Assembly (NCBI GenBank): GCA_001972305.1
Contig: BDDD01005829.1
Location: 1-64,000, forward strand
Direction of reading: 5' to 3'
Length of the DNA stretch: 64,000 bases
DNA from: Cephalotus follicularis
Taxonomy: Eukaryota > Streptophyta > Magnoliopsida > Oxalidales > Cephalotaceae
Shown here: piece by piece, positions 22,006 to 33,958 of the stretch
How positions within the stretch are numbered: the stretch's first letter is position 1
How the letters are laid out: every line of letters starts with the position of its first letter
Made by a program: the position numbers and the translations under genes
Notes under the pieces: model-generated
Database searches by the model: none
Seen by the model: only the letters and a program-made list of their open reading frames with translations
What the model was told of the DNA's origin: nothing

Positions 22006-22017
22006 GCTCTGATACCA
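22006..22017 (-). promoter_or_regulatory. Primer binding site of the - strand A element
   Basis: TGGTATCAGAGC on the - strand, three bases after the LTR end GTGTGACA. It is complementary to the initiator tRNA-Met 3' end. Confidence 0.93.
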
Positions 22018-23299
22018 TGCTGTCACACCCCATTTTCCACAGGACAAGATATATGGAGATATCAGTTAAAATAATCTAGCATTCAACATTTAACAAAATT
22101 CATTAAACAATAGTGGAATCATTCCATTGCCGAATCATAAAAATTATCCGCACGTAGCCCATACTACGTGCTTATACAATACCAACAATTATCCTTTTAC
22201 ATATTGGAAATGTAAAATAACAACAACGAAGTATGATCGTTCATTTCAATACAAGACATAGTAAATAACAACCTTAGACAAGATAGAAGCTCTCCAATAA
22301 AGCTTCAGCAGCACTTGACCAACACCTTCGTCAATCAAAAATTGTAGGGGTTAGACTTTGTCCTCACTCGGCTAAGTCGGAATAAAGCATGAGAAAGAAT
22401 ATATAAATGTAAACATGTGTGACAGTCATTTTGAATAACATATGTAAATAAGTATTCCAATATTTATGAGCAATCATGCCGAGTGGCCATAGACAATACA
22501 ATTCACGAATACCGCACAAGGGTAAAATCAATTAATGCAGTGGTTTGGGTGTCACATGTCGCTAACTCCGAGCACCGACTACGCACCGCCTAACTATCAC
22601 CATACACTCCGAAGATGATAGATCAGGTCAATTCTGCAGGCATTAAGCGGGCAGGTAACAATCAGGATATGCATTGCAGATAAGTGTGGTGGAAGATCTA
22701 GCCAACTGCTGGCATATAGAACCACCCCGTAGCCAGTGATGTCTCCTATCACTCGACTAACGGCAATAACATAGACAAACAATTCAATCAATTTAATAGT
22801 AATATTACATATATCTATAATATGCAATATAGTAGTAGTTTCTTTTAGAAACATTTAACAATTCAGTGACCGTACCTCTCTTTTGGAGGAAACAGTATTC
22901 AATATAGTGGTGGTACCTCTCAATGGAGGAAAATCAGTAAATCATTTGACAGTAAGTTTTCATTTTGAAAAGAATAATAAGAAAATCCATATTTGTGCTT
23001 ATAGCACTAGTTGGTTCAATCATTAATATTAAGTGTAACAATAGTATTTATGAAGACTTAGTAGCTATACAATATCATTAAACAGAAGCGGAACAATCAC
23101 AATTCAAGGGTTCAAACAAGATGTTAGTATACCCTAGTCATTCTTGCACAACTCTCACAAGGAGTGCATAAGTTGTTTACTTTCTGTAATGTAACTACAT
23201 AAGGCCATGATTGACTGTTACAATCATCCCATGTGGAGGGCAGGGTAATTGCATACATTTAAAGCCTAAACAGTACCTATATCAGCAATTCATCTATTA

Positions 23300-23418
23300 A
23301 CATTCGGTTGTTCTCAAGAATATCTGGTTGTTTACCTTGAGCAGTGGACTATTTGTTCTTAACAGTCGGCTGGTTACATTGAGCAGTCGGCTGTTAAGCT
23401 CAACAGATGACTGTTTTT
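23300..23418. repeat. Palindromic word array, AACAGTCGACTGTT type
   Basis: Co-linear with 1242-1358 in the partner LTR. Comparing the two shows individual words decaying independently (for example ACAGTCGGCTGTT at 1243 against ACATTCGGTTGTT here). Confidence 0.8.
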
Positions 23419-24325
23419 CCCAGAAATCGCCAGGCAGCAGTTTTTAGTAAAACAGAGTATGCAGGTTCACAATCAAATTCCAACCAAATCAATGACATGC
23501 AATCATATAGAAATCATCCAGGCATGATATATATATCATATTTTCTAAAACATGTCAATACCCATACCTCAAATGCTATCCCGAAATCAAATTGAGTTGA
23601 TTTCTCTCTTTAGTGTCCAAAGCTCTTTCACTCCAACAATCCTCCAATCTCAGCAATTAATCTATATTGTTGCATGTTTACTTGCATATACATTAAAACC
23701 AGTAAGTTATTTTATTTATCTAATCATGATAACAACTATAATCCAATAAGTAGCTTATAGTAATCTTCCTAAGCTTCAAACTCTTCTTTGCCGAATTACT
23801 TAATTCAATCCTCAACATCAGGCTTTATCATTTCATGTTCATGTTGATAGTGGATATATATAGCTAACATCAATATGTTTACATCATTAACAACCTTAAT
23901 ATCAGTAATGAACTCAGATTGGTGACTTACCAGGAGAATCAAGCTTTAACTTTCCCTTTGAACTCCCCACATCAACATGCAATCTCCAGAAAACTCCCTC
24001 TCTCTTTAGTGTTTTCTAAAAATCGACTTACTCACACAGCCTCTGTTATAAAGGAAATTGTATTAACAATTCCATTTCAGTCATTAACTCCCTTTTCAGC
24101 CTTCTCCTCTTTCTCTCTCTCACATGCTCATCTCTCTTGTTTTCTTCTTCACTTTTTTGCAGGTGTGCAGAGATGGAGAACACATCCAAGGTAATAAGTC
24201 TGGCATTGCCAACAGCTAGTGACAATTCCCTTTCATGGCTAACACGTACATGTACACATATTAAATCAATTTCCATGCTTCTGCCCTGTTTCACACGCCA
24301 TGCACAGACACCTGTCTGAGCTAGG

Positions 24326-24410
24326 CCAGTCGTCTGTCGCCCTGTGACAGTCGACTGTCACTCCCTGAATCAAAACAGTCGGCTGTTACCCTATGACAGT
24401 CGGCTATTTG
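24326..24410. repeat. Palindromic word array, U3 cluster
   Basis: CCAGTCGTCTGTC, ACAGTCGACTGTC, ACAGTCGGCTGTT and ACAGTCGGCTATT within 85 bp, co-linear with 2270-2352. Confidence 0.8.
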
Positions 24411-24578
24411 TGGCTTGTTTTGGTTTGTTAAGTGTATTTAACCACATTTGCATTTCAAATTAAACCCAACAATTCAATAACCCCAATTTATATAGTAATT
24501 AGACATTAAATCTCAATATAATGCATATTTTATTCATCATTGTGTAATATACTTTAATTGAAAACTGCGGTTATTACA

Positions 24579-25743
24579 ATCGGTCTCGGACATGTTGTGT
24601 CAAAAGAGAGAATTCAAGTCGATAAAACTAAAATCGAAGTCATCAAACATTTGCCTCCACCTCAAAATGTGAAAGACATCCGAGCATTCCTCGGACATGC
24701 TGGTTTTTATCCAAGGTTCATCAAGGATTTTAGCAAGGTCGCACGACCCTTGGCATTGCTTCTAGCGAAAGATCAAGAATTTCTTCTCTCTGACGAGTGC
24801 CTTGAAGCTTTTGATCACTTAAAGAAGGCACTCAACTCTACTCCTATCATTCTGGCACCCATCTGGACTGAGCCCTTTGAGATTATGTGTGATGTGTCTA
24901 ATAGTGCAATAGGAGCTATTCTTGGGCAAAGTCTGAATAAATTGCCTCACCTCATTTACTACGATGCGCAATTAAATTACCCGACCACCAAGAATGAGTT
25001 TTTAGTGGTAGTCTTCGCACTCGAAAAATTCAGGTCGCACATACTGGGATCACACATCATTGTTTATACTGATCATGGTGCATTTTAGTTACTAGTGGGC
25101 AAAAAGGATGCAAAAGCACGTCTCATCCCTTGGGTTTTGCTACTTCATGAGTTTGACGAGGAAAAATGAGACAAGAAAGGAAGCGATAATCTAGTGGCCG
25201 ACCAACTATCCCGTATCCCAAACACGTAAGAGGTAAAGGGTCTGATTAATGAGAATTTCCCTGATGAGCAGCTTATGCGTGTCGAGAGTGAACCATGGTA
25301 TGCATACATAGTAAATTATCTCGTTACAGGGATCGTACCCTCAAAGTGGTCTACTCAAGATAAGCTTCGGTTTCTCTCACAAGTCAAACATTTTTTTCTA
25401 GGATGACCCTTATCTTTTTAAAACACGTCCTGACAAAATAATGGGAAGGTGCGTTAATGATCATGAGTGTCGTTCAATTCTTTCTTTTTGTCATGACCAA
25501 GCTTGTGTTGGGCATTTTGGCCCAACTAAGATGGCAGCCAAAGTTTTACAGTGTGGATTTTATTGGCCAACTCTTTTCAAAGATGTTGTTCAAAACTATC
25601 GGGCTTGTGCATCTTGTCAATCCCTAGGCCATGTGACAAAGAGAAATATGATGCCTTTAACTTCGATTTTGACAGTTGAGATTTTTGATGTTTGGGGAAT
25701 CTATTTCATGGGTCAGTTTCCTAGCTCTTTTTGGAATTTATAC
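24579..25743 (+). pseudogene. pol: Family D (Athila/Tat-type) gypsy pol, part 1: RT end, RNase H, integrase zinc domain
   Basis: The frame opens inside pol, where the A element cut it. It reads GLGHVVSKERIQVDKTKIEV, then the RT connection FLGHAGFYPRFIKDFSKVA, then RNase H (FEIMCDVSNSAIGAILGQ; TKNEFLVVVFALEKF; VYTDHGAF) up to a TAG after 'DHGAF' (25087). Further stops follow ('EK*DKKG', 'PNT*EV'). The integrase zinc domain (25441-25640) has the His/His/Cys/Cys set (CHDQACVGHFG ... CASCQSLG). The first catalytic Asp motif reads 'DVWGIYFMG', where relatives have Asp at the Tyr. The sequence breaks at 25748 at a solo LTR and resumes at 31694. Confidence 0.88.
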
Positions 25744-25950
25744 ATCTTTGTAACGCCCGAGATTTTTGCACAATGTAATATTTCAATTTTATTGAAATCT
25801 TATTATTGAATTTATGAGAATGGCATGATTTTGACTTAGATGATGCTTTCCAAAATTTAAAAGGTTAGATTTAGGAAGAGGGAATGATTGGAATATTAAA
25901 GAAATTCTAAATGATGCAATTAGAGGCAAAACAGTGTAGTTTTCGGCTAA

Positions 25951-26103
25951 ACGTGTCGACGTCCTTGGAAGACATCGACGCCTTTGGGAACAAAGGGCGC
26001 ACGTAGATGCATGTACATGCACGTCGATACAGATGAAGGCATCGACACCCTTGTACAAAAGAGGAAAAGACATCGACGACTAAAGAAGACATGGACGTCT
26101 TTG
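25951..26103. repeat. Palindromic words in the family C solo LTR, U3 start
   Basis: Words such as GTGTCGACGTCCTTGG, AAGACATCGACGCCTTT, GGCATCGACACCC, AAAGACATCGACGAC and AAGACATGGACGTCTTT in 150 bp. They fit the palindrome AAAGACGTCGACGTCTTT with substitutions. Confidence 0.8.
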
Positions 26104-26365
26104 AAAAGAATATCTGTCACGTTATGAACTGACAGAATAACGTGCAAAGGGAGAGAATGCAAGACCTTTGCAGGAACCAAATGCAATGTGTTGTGCAAGC
26201 TGGAATGTTACCAGGCATGCACAAAAACGTGTCCTTAACCTTGGCATGTGTTGACGATTAAGTCTCAATCCTTGTTTTGATGATAACATATTTGCATCTA
26301 ACTAAGTAACTTGATGTGAAAGGAATTACAAGTTGAATATCAAAGTCTAAAAACCAATCTGCAGA

Positions 26366-26896
26366 AAAAGAAGTCGACTCCTTTCCAAATAGCAACGACG
26401 CCTTTTGTACAGGATTAACTGCAAAGAAGACATCGTCCTCCCAGTTATGGCATCGATGTCCGTACCGAAAGACATCGACTACTTCCCAAAGACGTCGACT
26501 ACATTCAAGAAGACATCGACTACTTCAGTGATAACATCGACGTGTTTAGACATTTTTTGGACCAGAAGCTACTGTATGAAATTGCACTCAAAGACATCGA
26601 TCCTCAACCAAAAGACATCGACGTCCAAGTAAAAGACATCGACGCCTTAAATTAGAGATCGACGCCATTTTCATAATTTCCAGAAAAAGCATCGACACCA
26701 AGTAAAGAGATCGATGCGACATTCAAGACTTGAAGACCTGGAGTTTCCAAGAAAAGACATCGACGCCTTTCAAAAAGAAGTCAACGCCTTTTCAAGTAGA
26801 CAACACCCGGGAAAGCTGGAAAGGCTAGTTTAACCACTTATAACGGCTTCCCACTTAAAGACATCGACGCCTTTCATAAAGAAGTCGACGTCTTTG
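26366..26896. repeat. Palindromic word array AAAGACATCGACGYCTTT in copia solo LTR
   Basis: About eighteen words in 530 bp: AAAGACATCGACGCCTTT occurs almost entire near 26754 and 26858, with half-words such as AAAGACATCGACTACTT and AGAGATCGATGCG between. The left half AAAGACATC is kept best here. In family B, read on the + strand (antisense to that element), the right half is kept best, so both keep the same half relative to transcription. Confidence 0.87.
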
Positions 26897-26987
26897 TACC
26901 AGCAGAGATAAAATTCAAGAATTGTAACTCACATTTTTTAATCAAAAGCTTCCACAAATTAAGCAACGGCTATATACCTTTTCAGGC

Positions 26988-26994
26988 TATAAAA
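26988..26994 (+). promoter_or_regulatory. Likely TATA box of the copia solo LTR
   Basis: TATAAAA in the context GGCTATAAAAGGAAGC, close to the plant TATA consensus, downstream of the word array and upstream of the conserved R/U5 blocks. Confidence 0.65.
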
Positions 26995-27188
26995 GGAAGC
27001 ATGAAACCTCAGACAACATACCAAGAACAACAACAATTCAGTATTATCTACATCAATCACACAACATAAAGAGAAATCCAATTCAAGCTACCTAGTGTGC
27101 CAAAAGCTCAAAGTGCTTTACATTGTTCAACAAAGCTTCTAAGCTTCTTTCTTTGAGTGTATCTAAGTGTTTCTTTTGGTGAGCTATA

Positions 27189-28359
27189 TTTATTCACATC
27201 AACCTATTTAAGAGGTTATTGTAAACACTTTTTATATTACTTGTAAAAGAGGAGAATCCTCTAAGGCTTTGAGGTCAAAGTCTTGTGATTGAGGTCAATC
27301 ACGAACTTGTGAGGTGTAACGATTTGCTGCCTTAATCAAATCGAGATAGTGGAAACTCAAGGAGCTCCCTTGGGAAAAGTGGACGTAGGCAAGAGTTAGC
27401 CGAACCACTCTAAAATTCGGAGAAGTTTTTCTTTCCTTGTCTCTTTAAATTTAAAGTTTTTAAATTTCCGCATTTACTTCAATATTCAATTCACCCCCAC
27501 TCTTGTATATTGCAAGAGTGTTTTATTTCAGCATGCAAGGAAATGAATCTCCATAACCTACAACCTGCAGAAAATAAAGGGCAAAGGAACAAAAACCAAA
27601 AAGGGGAGGGAAGAACACGGGTGTGTGAGTGCATGTGAACCGGGGGAGAAGGAAAGGGTTTCTACCAGCATAAAATGACTATTCCTTCCCTCCTTTCTCG
27701 GATAAACACTGTGAGAAAGAAAAGAAAAGAGACCTGAGAGTTGAAAGGAAAAACGGAGGGAGAAAGAAAGAGGAATACCACCATTGTTGAACACTTGGAG
27801 CTTGGAACTTGGAGCTCCTGGGATTGCAACTTGGGATGAATCTTGGAGCTGTTGTGAGTAATCCTTGGAACACAAAGAGGTGGACTTACAAGGTTTCTAA
27901 CTTGAAACCAAAGGTACGGAAATATATGTACACATTTGAGTTCAAGCTATTGTCTGTCATGAATAAAATGCATGAATTGCATGCCTGTTTGGAGTTGATT
28001 TTGATGTTCGGTTGATAATATGAATACCTAGTTGTGTGGACTATGTATGCATGTTGATTTCTGGATGAATCCCATGTTAGATTGCATGTATATTAGGGTT
28101 GAGTACCCCTGTTTTCTGGATGGAATGAAAGAGACAGTGTTATGGGCTCTTAAACATCGATGCTCACGGGGTAAGCATCAACGTCTTTATGCGATGAGGC
28201 AATAGAAATCGACGCTTAAAATAAGACGACGTCTTTATGCGATGAGGCAATAGACATCGACGCTTAAAATAAGACTTCGACGTCTTGCTCAGACATTTGC
28301 AGACTATAATGTTTACTTTTGAACTTTATGGATTTTTGATGGGTTGATGATCTGGCTAT
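27189..28359 (+). repeat. Tandem duplication copy 1 (1171 bp)
   Basis: Spans the last 342 bp of the copia solo LTR, its TSD and about 830 bp of the surrounding family C LTR. It is repeated immediately at 28360-29530. Differences I see are two adjacent-region substitutions ('gctgccttaatc' near 27327 against 'gctgtcctaatc' near 28498). Because it crosses the solo-LTR boundary, the duplication is younger than the insertion. Small open frames inside are not recognisable proteins. Confidence 0.93.
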
Positions 28360-29530
28360 TTTATTCACATCAACCTATTTAAGAGGTTATTGTAAACACT
28401 TTTTATATTACTTGTAAAAGAGGAGAATCCTCTAAGGCTTTGAGGTCAAAGTCTTGTGATTGAGGTCAATCACGAACTTGTGAGGTGTAACGATTTGCTG
28501 TCCTAATCAAATCGAGATAGTGGAAACTCAAGGAGCTCCCTTGGGAAAAGTGGACGTAGGCAAGAGTTAGCCGAACCACTCTAAAATTCGGAGAAGTTTT
28601 TCTTTCCTTGTCTCTTTAAATTTAAAGTTTTTAAATTTCCGCATTTACTTCAATATTCAATTCACCCCCACTCTTGTATATTGCAAGAGTGTTTTATTTC
28701 AGCATGCAAGGAAATGAATCTCCATAACCTACAACCTGCAGAAAATAAAGGGCAAAGGAACAAAAACCAAAAAGGGGAGGGAAGAACACGGGTGTGTGAG
28801 TGCATGTGAACCGGGGGAGAAGGAAAGGGTTTCTACCAGCATAAAATGACTATTCCTTCCCTCCTTTCTCGGATAAACACTGTGAGAAAGAAAAGAAAAG
28901 AGACCTGAGAGTTGAAAGGAAAAACGGAGGGAGAAAGAAAGAGGAATACCACCATTGTTGAACACTTGGAGCTTGGAACTTGGAGCTCCTGGGATTGCAA
29001 CTTGGGATGAATCTTGGAGCTGTTGTGAGTAATCCTTGGAACACAAAGAGGTGGACTTACAAGGTTTCTAACTTGAAACCAAAGGTACGGAAATATATGT
29101 ACACATTTGAGTTCAAGCTATTGTCTGTCATGAATAAAATGCATGAATTGCATGCCTGTTTGGAGTTGATTTTGATGTTCGGTTGATAATATGAATACCT
29201 AGTTGTGTGGACTATGTATGCATGTTGATTTCTGGATGAATCCCATGTTAGATTGCATGTATATTAGGGTTGAGTACCCCTGTTTTCTGGATGGAATGAA
29301 AGAGACAGTGTTATGGGCTCTTAAACATCGATGCTCACGGGGTAAGCATCAACGTCTTTATGCGATGAGGCAATAGAAATCGACGCTTAAAATAAGACGA
29401 CGTCTTTATGCGATGAGGCAATAGACATCGACGCTTAAAATAAGACTTCGACGTCTTGCTCAGACATTTGCAGACTATAATGTTTACTTTTGAACTTTAT
29501 GGATTTTTGATGGGTTGATGATCTGGCTAT
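28360..29530 (+). repeat. Tandem duplication copy 2 (1171 bp)
   Basis: Second copy of 27189-28359. It begins 'tttattcacatc', mid copia LTR, and ends 'gatctggctat', after which unique family C LTR sequence resumes. A short match (TAT) at the breakpoints could have started unequal exchange or replication slippage. Confidence 0.93.
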
Positions 29531-29654
29531 ACATATGAATGACCTGTTGTGCGTGTTACGCCGTAAGTAATGTATCTGGAATTGCATGCGTGGATGGAGG
29601 ATGAATTCTTCCTTGGAATGGAGATTGGATGAGGTGATACCTCCTGGTACCACT

Positions 29655-29925
29655 TAAACGTCAACGTCTATGGAAGGCATCGACGTCTTCGGTTGCCGTG
29701 TATGAGGTCTAACGCATAACGTGAGTACGTGTTAAGGTTCCTACCTTAAGCGTCGACACGTTGTGATGAACATCGACGCCAAGGGTTTTGGCTCTTAGGC
29801 ATCGACGCCTACAGAAAAACGTCGACGCGTTTCGTACTGTTACAAGCACTGACATTGGAAATGAACCTCGACGCTTTTGGACAATAAGCATCAAAGCGTT
29901 GAGGAAAGGCGTTGACGCCTTTCCT
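29655..29925. repeat. Palindromic words in the family C solo LTR
   Basis: Nine or so words in 270 bp, including AACGTCAACGTCT, GGCATCGACGTCTTC, AACATCGACGCC, GGCATCGACGCCT, AACGTCGACGCG and GGCGTTGACGCCTTT. Confidence 0.8.
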
Positions 29926-31693
29926 CCTGGTTAGAATGGTTCGACTCAATTTGGACTCGTTAGCTCCGAAACGATTCTAGAAATGACTATAGGCACGTTT
30001 GAGCATATGGTTGCATTGCATACTACTGTGAATTGAATTGTTGTGATACCGCATGATTTCTTAAATGACTTTGATTTAAGAAATGTGTATATGATGTTGT
30101 GTGGAAATATATATTTTTTCCAAAAAGGATTGTACAAATGATTGAGATTATGTATACGAAAATAAGTATTTTTTGAAGAATTAAATGCTATGCGAAAAGA
30201 CTAGATATACATTTTGAATAAATGTAATATTGTCAAGTACTTTATACATAATAATCTACTTGGAAATGGATTGTGATGGAAATTCCTTAGGTTACTAATC
30301 ATGGTGTGTAAGGTAACTGGGGGTTTCACATTTGTGATACTGCATGATTTCTTAAATGATTTGATTTGAGAAATGTGTATATTATATTGTACGGAAATGT
30401 ATATTTTCCAAAAAGGATTGCGAAATGGTTTCACATAATTGAAATTATGCTATACGGACATGAGTATTTTTGAAAGATCGGAGTACATTTTTAATGTATT
30501 GTTTTCAAGTATTTTATGACACACTAAAACTACTTGAAAAGGATTGAAAAAGGACTCTTATATATTTGAGCAAAATATATATATGTTTCAAGAATTTATA
30601 CTTATAAATCACTTGAAAAGGATTGTGAAATTTTGATAACTACTAAACTCTGTTGGGTGAGTAGCTGAAGCTGTAAGCCGTGTTAAAAAGGACTGATTGC
30701 CATTTGGGATGTTTTGGTTGCAAGTATTCATTTTAGTTAATTACTTGTGATGGCTTGTTTGGGTTACTAAACTCTGTTGGGTAAGTAGCTAGAATTCTAC
30801 TACTGAGCTCTGTTGGGAAAGTAATTGGAAGTTCCACATACGGTAGCCACTAAACTCTGTTGACTAAGTAGCTAGGGGTTTTCCAAGCAATGGTTACTGA
30901 GCTCTGTTGGGCAAGTAGCTAGGGACTCCCTTTTGGTTACTAAGCACTGCTGTGTAGGTAACCGGTTGTTGAGCCTGGGTGTCAGCAACCTTGATCTGGC
31001 TTGATGGGTCCTTAGTGACCTGATTGTTTTATCTGGCCCCTTTGGGGATAGGCTCGTACTTGTGTTAATGTAACCCTCGAGTGATACCTGCTTTGTGGAT
31101 ATATATATATATATATTCAGGTATATCCTGTGTTATTTATGTACTGTATCATGAATGCATTCATTTCATGTCATTCATTACTTGATCCCAAAATGTATTT
31201 ATACTTAGCCGAGTGAGGACAAAGGCTAACCCCCTACTATTTCAGATTGACGGAGGCAATCGGACAGGTGCAGTTAAGGCTATTTTTGGAGCTGCTATTT
31301 GAAGGTTGCTTAAGCTAATTTTGTATTATGATAATCCTACTCATGTTAGAGAGGATGATAACTCGTACTTGTTCAAATTGGATATTTTGTACTATGGGTT
31401 GAAACAACGTTTTGGGTAATTGATTTATGTATGTGAAATTCTCTTTGGGAGATACATATGGTTTAATGAAGGTTTATTCACGCTCCGTTTTGTGAGCAAT
31501 TAACAATGATGTTGTCTTGTTGTGACACGTAGTATGGGATGCGTGTCGCGTTGTTAGTTCGGCTTATAATTGCAGGCTTCCGCAACTGATATATCTGTTT
31601 TAAAAAGGTTTAAACTTATCATAAAGTGGTTAAGCCAGATTTTTATGTTATTTGCTACCACTTAATGTCATTTTTGGGAAACGGGGTGTGACA

Positions 31694-32544
31694 ATCTTGT
31701 TGGCTGTCGACAACGTTTTGAAGTGGATAGAGGCGATTCCTTGTCAAACTAATAACAACTCAATGGTTGTCAAGTTCCTCAAGGAACAATTCTTTCCCAG
31801 TTTGGCACCCCACTGCCATCATCAGTGATAGGGGTACCCATTTTTGCAATCATTCTTTTGAAGCCCTTATGAAAAGGTATGGGATCACCCACAAACTTGC
31901 CACACCTTACCATCCTCAAACTAGCAGGCAACTTGAGGTATCCAATCTCCAAATTAAGCAAATTCTCGAAAAAATAGTCAACCCAATAGAGAGGATTGCT
32001 CCACTCGATTCGTAGATGCTCTTTGGGCTTATCGGACAACCTTCAAGACTGACCTTGGTCAATCTCCTTACCGGCTTGTGTATGGTAAAGCGTGTTATCT
32101 TTCAGTGGAAATGGAACAACGAGCCTTTTGGGCCATTAAGCAATTTAATTTTGATCATTCCACTGCGGGTCGTCATCGTGCTCTTCAACTATCTGAGTTG
32201 GAAGAGATCCGAAATGATGTCTATGACAATGCTAAGATCTCAAAAGGAAAGACCAAAGCCTTTCATGATGCGGGTATTTTAAGGAAAAATTTCGCAGTAG
32301 GAGATAAAGTGCTTTGTATAACTCCCGTTTACACATGTTTCCTGGAAAACTGAGATCCTGTTGGGATGGTCCTTATATTGTTAAAAATGTTTACTCACAT
32401 AGTGTTTTTGAGATTTGTAAGCCAGGTACTGATGATGCTTTCAAAGTGAATGGGCAGAGGTTGAAGAAATTTCTCGAGTTTACGACTGCACCGATGGAAA
32501 AGGCCATGGACCTTCATGAGCCTCTTTATTTCGAGCCTCCATGA
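31694..32544 (+). pseudogene. pol: Family D gypsy pol, part 2: integrase core and C-terminus
   Basis: Resumes right after the solo LTR: '[16 protein letters not shown]', then the catalytic '[20 protein letters not shown]' region with Asp, then '[12 protein letters not shown]' with the Glu, in a shifted frame (31767-32015) after a frameshift near 31800. The C-terminal module (32314-32544) has '[19 protein letters not shown]' and 'FKVNGQRLKKF', the GPY/F region of OTA-type integrases, and stops with TGA at 32542-32544. There is no chromodomain, which fits the Athila/Tat clade. Confidence 0.88.
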
Positions 32545-33756
32545 TCATATTCGGTACACCCTACCCCTATTGTTCTTTTATTTTGTTCCATGTTTTCATA
32601 TATCTTTCTTGATCATTCATTGTTATTTTTATAGTTGGTTTTTAGTGCATTGAGGACAATGCAAAATTTAAGTATGATGGGGGAGGGGGGCGGGGGAGGG
32701 GTGTGTGTTAGACCAAAGTTCATTTTAATTTTAAAAGTATGAGTAAATGTTTATGTACTTACAAATAATAGAAACCCCATCAGAGAAATAATAAAAAATT
32801 TGTTTTCAAGGAAAATAAAAGGAATACATCTCACGGTAGGAGTCTGTGCAAAAATGAATGAGTAAAAAGAACCGATCTTGTGTGTTTTCAAAGCTTCATA
32901 AATCTTATTAAGGATGAGGATAAAGAATTGATGTTCTTGCATATAAAAAAAAGAAAAAGAAGAAAAATAATATTTATTTTACCTCTTTGAATTCAGTCTT
33001 AGTCTGTAGCCTATTTAATTCGAGTAAGTAAACCCTAGGGGTGTTTTACACCTAGTTACGTAAAGTCAATTGGCTTGAGAGTAACTGGTCCAAAACTTGG
33101 TACATGGGTCTTATAGAAAGCTTAAGAGACTAAGACATTGCATGAATTTAAGTTGGTAATTTTTTTTATCTCATGCGTGAATTAAAAATCTGAAACCACT
33201 TAGTAATTTGGGTGTCTGGTGTATGCTCCACCCATTTCGTTCAAGCCAACAGTAGTGAAGGAATGAGTTATATAAAAGAAAAAGAAAAAAATGTGTGTGA
33301 GTGATAAAGTTCTTTGTCTGACTCCAAAGTAGGATTTTATGTTACTAAGAATGCATATCTTGATTGGTAAACAATGTGGATAATGATTGAAGCTCCTTAA
33401 TTGAGATGTGTTTTGATTCTTGAACTTGGAGCAAGATAATAAAGTTCAAGTATATGGGTGTTTATTAATTTCTAATTAGAGATGGAATTAATTTTCAATT
33501 AGAGATACATTTAACCTATTAGGAAAGTTACGATGAACTGAATTTTCTGTGTTTATTCTTTGAAAACACTCGCGAGACAGAACTCATCCACTAGAGGCAC
33601 CTAAGGGTTTAAAGGCTTGTTGCATATGCTAAATGCAATTGTGATTCCTACGAAAATGAGTTATGGTTTTTGTTTTTGTTTTTTGTTTTTGTTTTCTTGT
33701 TTTAGCTTTCCGTTTCATTTTCTTGAGGACAAGCAACGTTTAAGTATGAGGGTATT
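32545..33756 (+). other. Family D 3' untranslated spacer
   Basis: Non-coding. It contains a pure G/A tract 'gggggaggggggcggggg' near 32681, the phrase 'gaggacaatgcaaaattt' near 32653 and a related phrase 'gaggacaagcaacgttt' near 33724 just before the LTR. Such 'ttgaggacaa.gcaa' phrases are common upstream of the LTR in Athila/Tat elements. No gene is seen in it; a T/G-rich simple repeat is near 33667-33700. Confidence 0.65.
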
Positions 33757-33958
33757 TGTTTAGCATAAAAATATGTTGTTTTTAAGGATTTATTCATTAT
33801 GTTTTTTATGCTTGGAACAGATTACTTTGGTTGTGTTTTATTGATTTTCAGGTAAAAGGCCAAAAAGATCAAAATGCATAGTGCTAGTCAAATTGGTGCG
33901 AATTGAAGATAAGAAGATCAAAGCTTGAAGAATTGACAATTTTCTGCAGAAAAAAGGT

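Larger units (their letters stand above)
22021..24578 (-). repeat. Family A gypsy 5' LTR, complete (2558 bp)
   Basis: On the - strand it runs from TGTAATAACCG (24578) to GGGGTGTGACA (22021). The outer flank is 24579-24583 (ATCGG), inside the reverse transcriptase of the D element, which fixes where the A element inserted. It holds the conserved block near 22345-22372 and word clusters at 23300-23418 and 24326-24410. No convincing gene lies inside. Confidence 0.92.
26249..27530 (+). mobile_element. SIRE-like copia solo LTR (1282 bp, TSD GCATG)
   Basis: Runs TGTTGACGATTAAG ... GTTTTATTTCA and is flanked by GCATG on both sides (26244-26248, 27531-27535). Its R/U5 half shares 'ggcaagagttagccgaacc' and 'tgtatattgcaagagtgtt' with family B LTRs, so it is a related family. 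U3 holds a dense word array (26366-26896), and a TATA box (TATAAAA, 26988-26994) lies about 90 bp downstream. No internal region is present: a solo LTR. Confidence 0.93.
25749..31693 (+). mobile_element. Family C gypsy solo LTR with nested insertion and duplication (TSD ATCTT)
   Basis: Starts TGTAACGCCCGAG and ends GGGGTGTGACA. The five bases on each side are ATCTT (25744-25748 and 31694-31698), and the integrase reading frame of the D element resumes across it. There is no internal coding region, so it is a solo LTR left by LTR-LTR recombination. Removing the nested copia LTR (1282 bp plus TSD) and one copy of the 1171-bp duplication leaves about 3.5 kb. It contains palindromic words at 25951-26103, 28150-28290, 29320-29455 and 29655-29925. 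Repeats near 30640-30965 share 'ctaaactctgttgggtaag' and 'gagctctgttgggcaagtag' variants. Confidence 0.92.

Noticed and set aside
22006..22017. tRNA-Met gene fragment
   Set aside because: Only 12 bases match the tRNA 3' end and they sit beside LTR termini; this is a primer binding site, not a tRNA gene.
27558..27875. 105-codon - strand frame with 'FSLRFSFQLSGLFSFL', repeated at 28729-29046
   Set aside because: It lies in LTR sequence, is duplicated only because the DNA is duplicated, and has no recognisable domain.
31098..31116. TA microsatellites (also near 41141-41161) as functional sites
   Set aside because: Ordinary short AT repeats in LTR sequence; no further structure seen.
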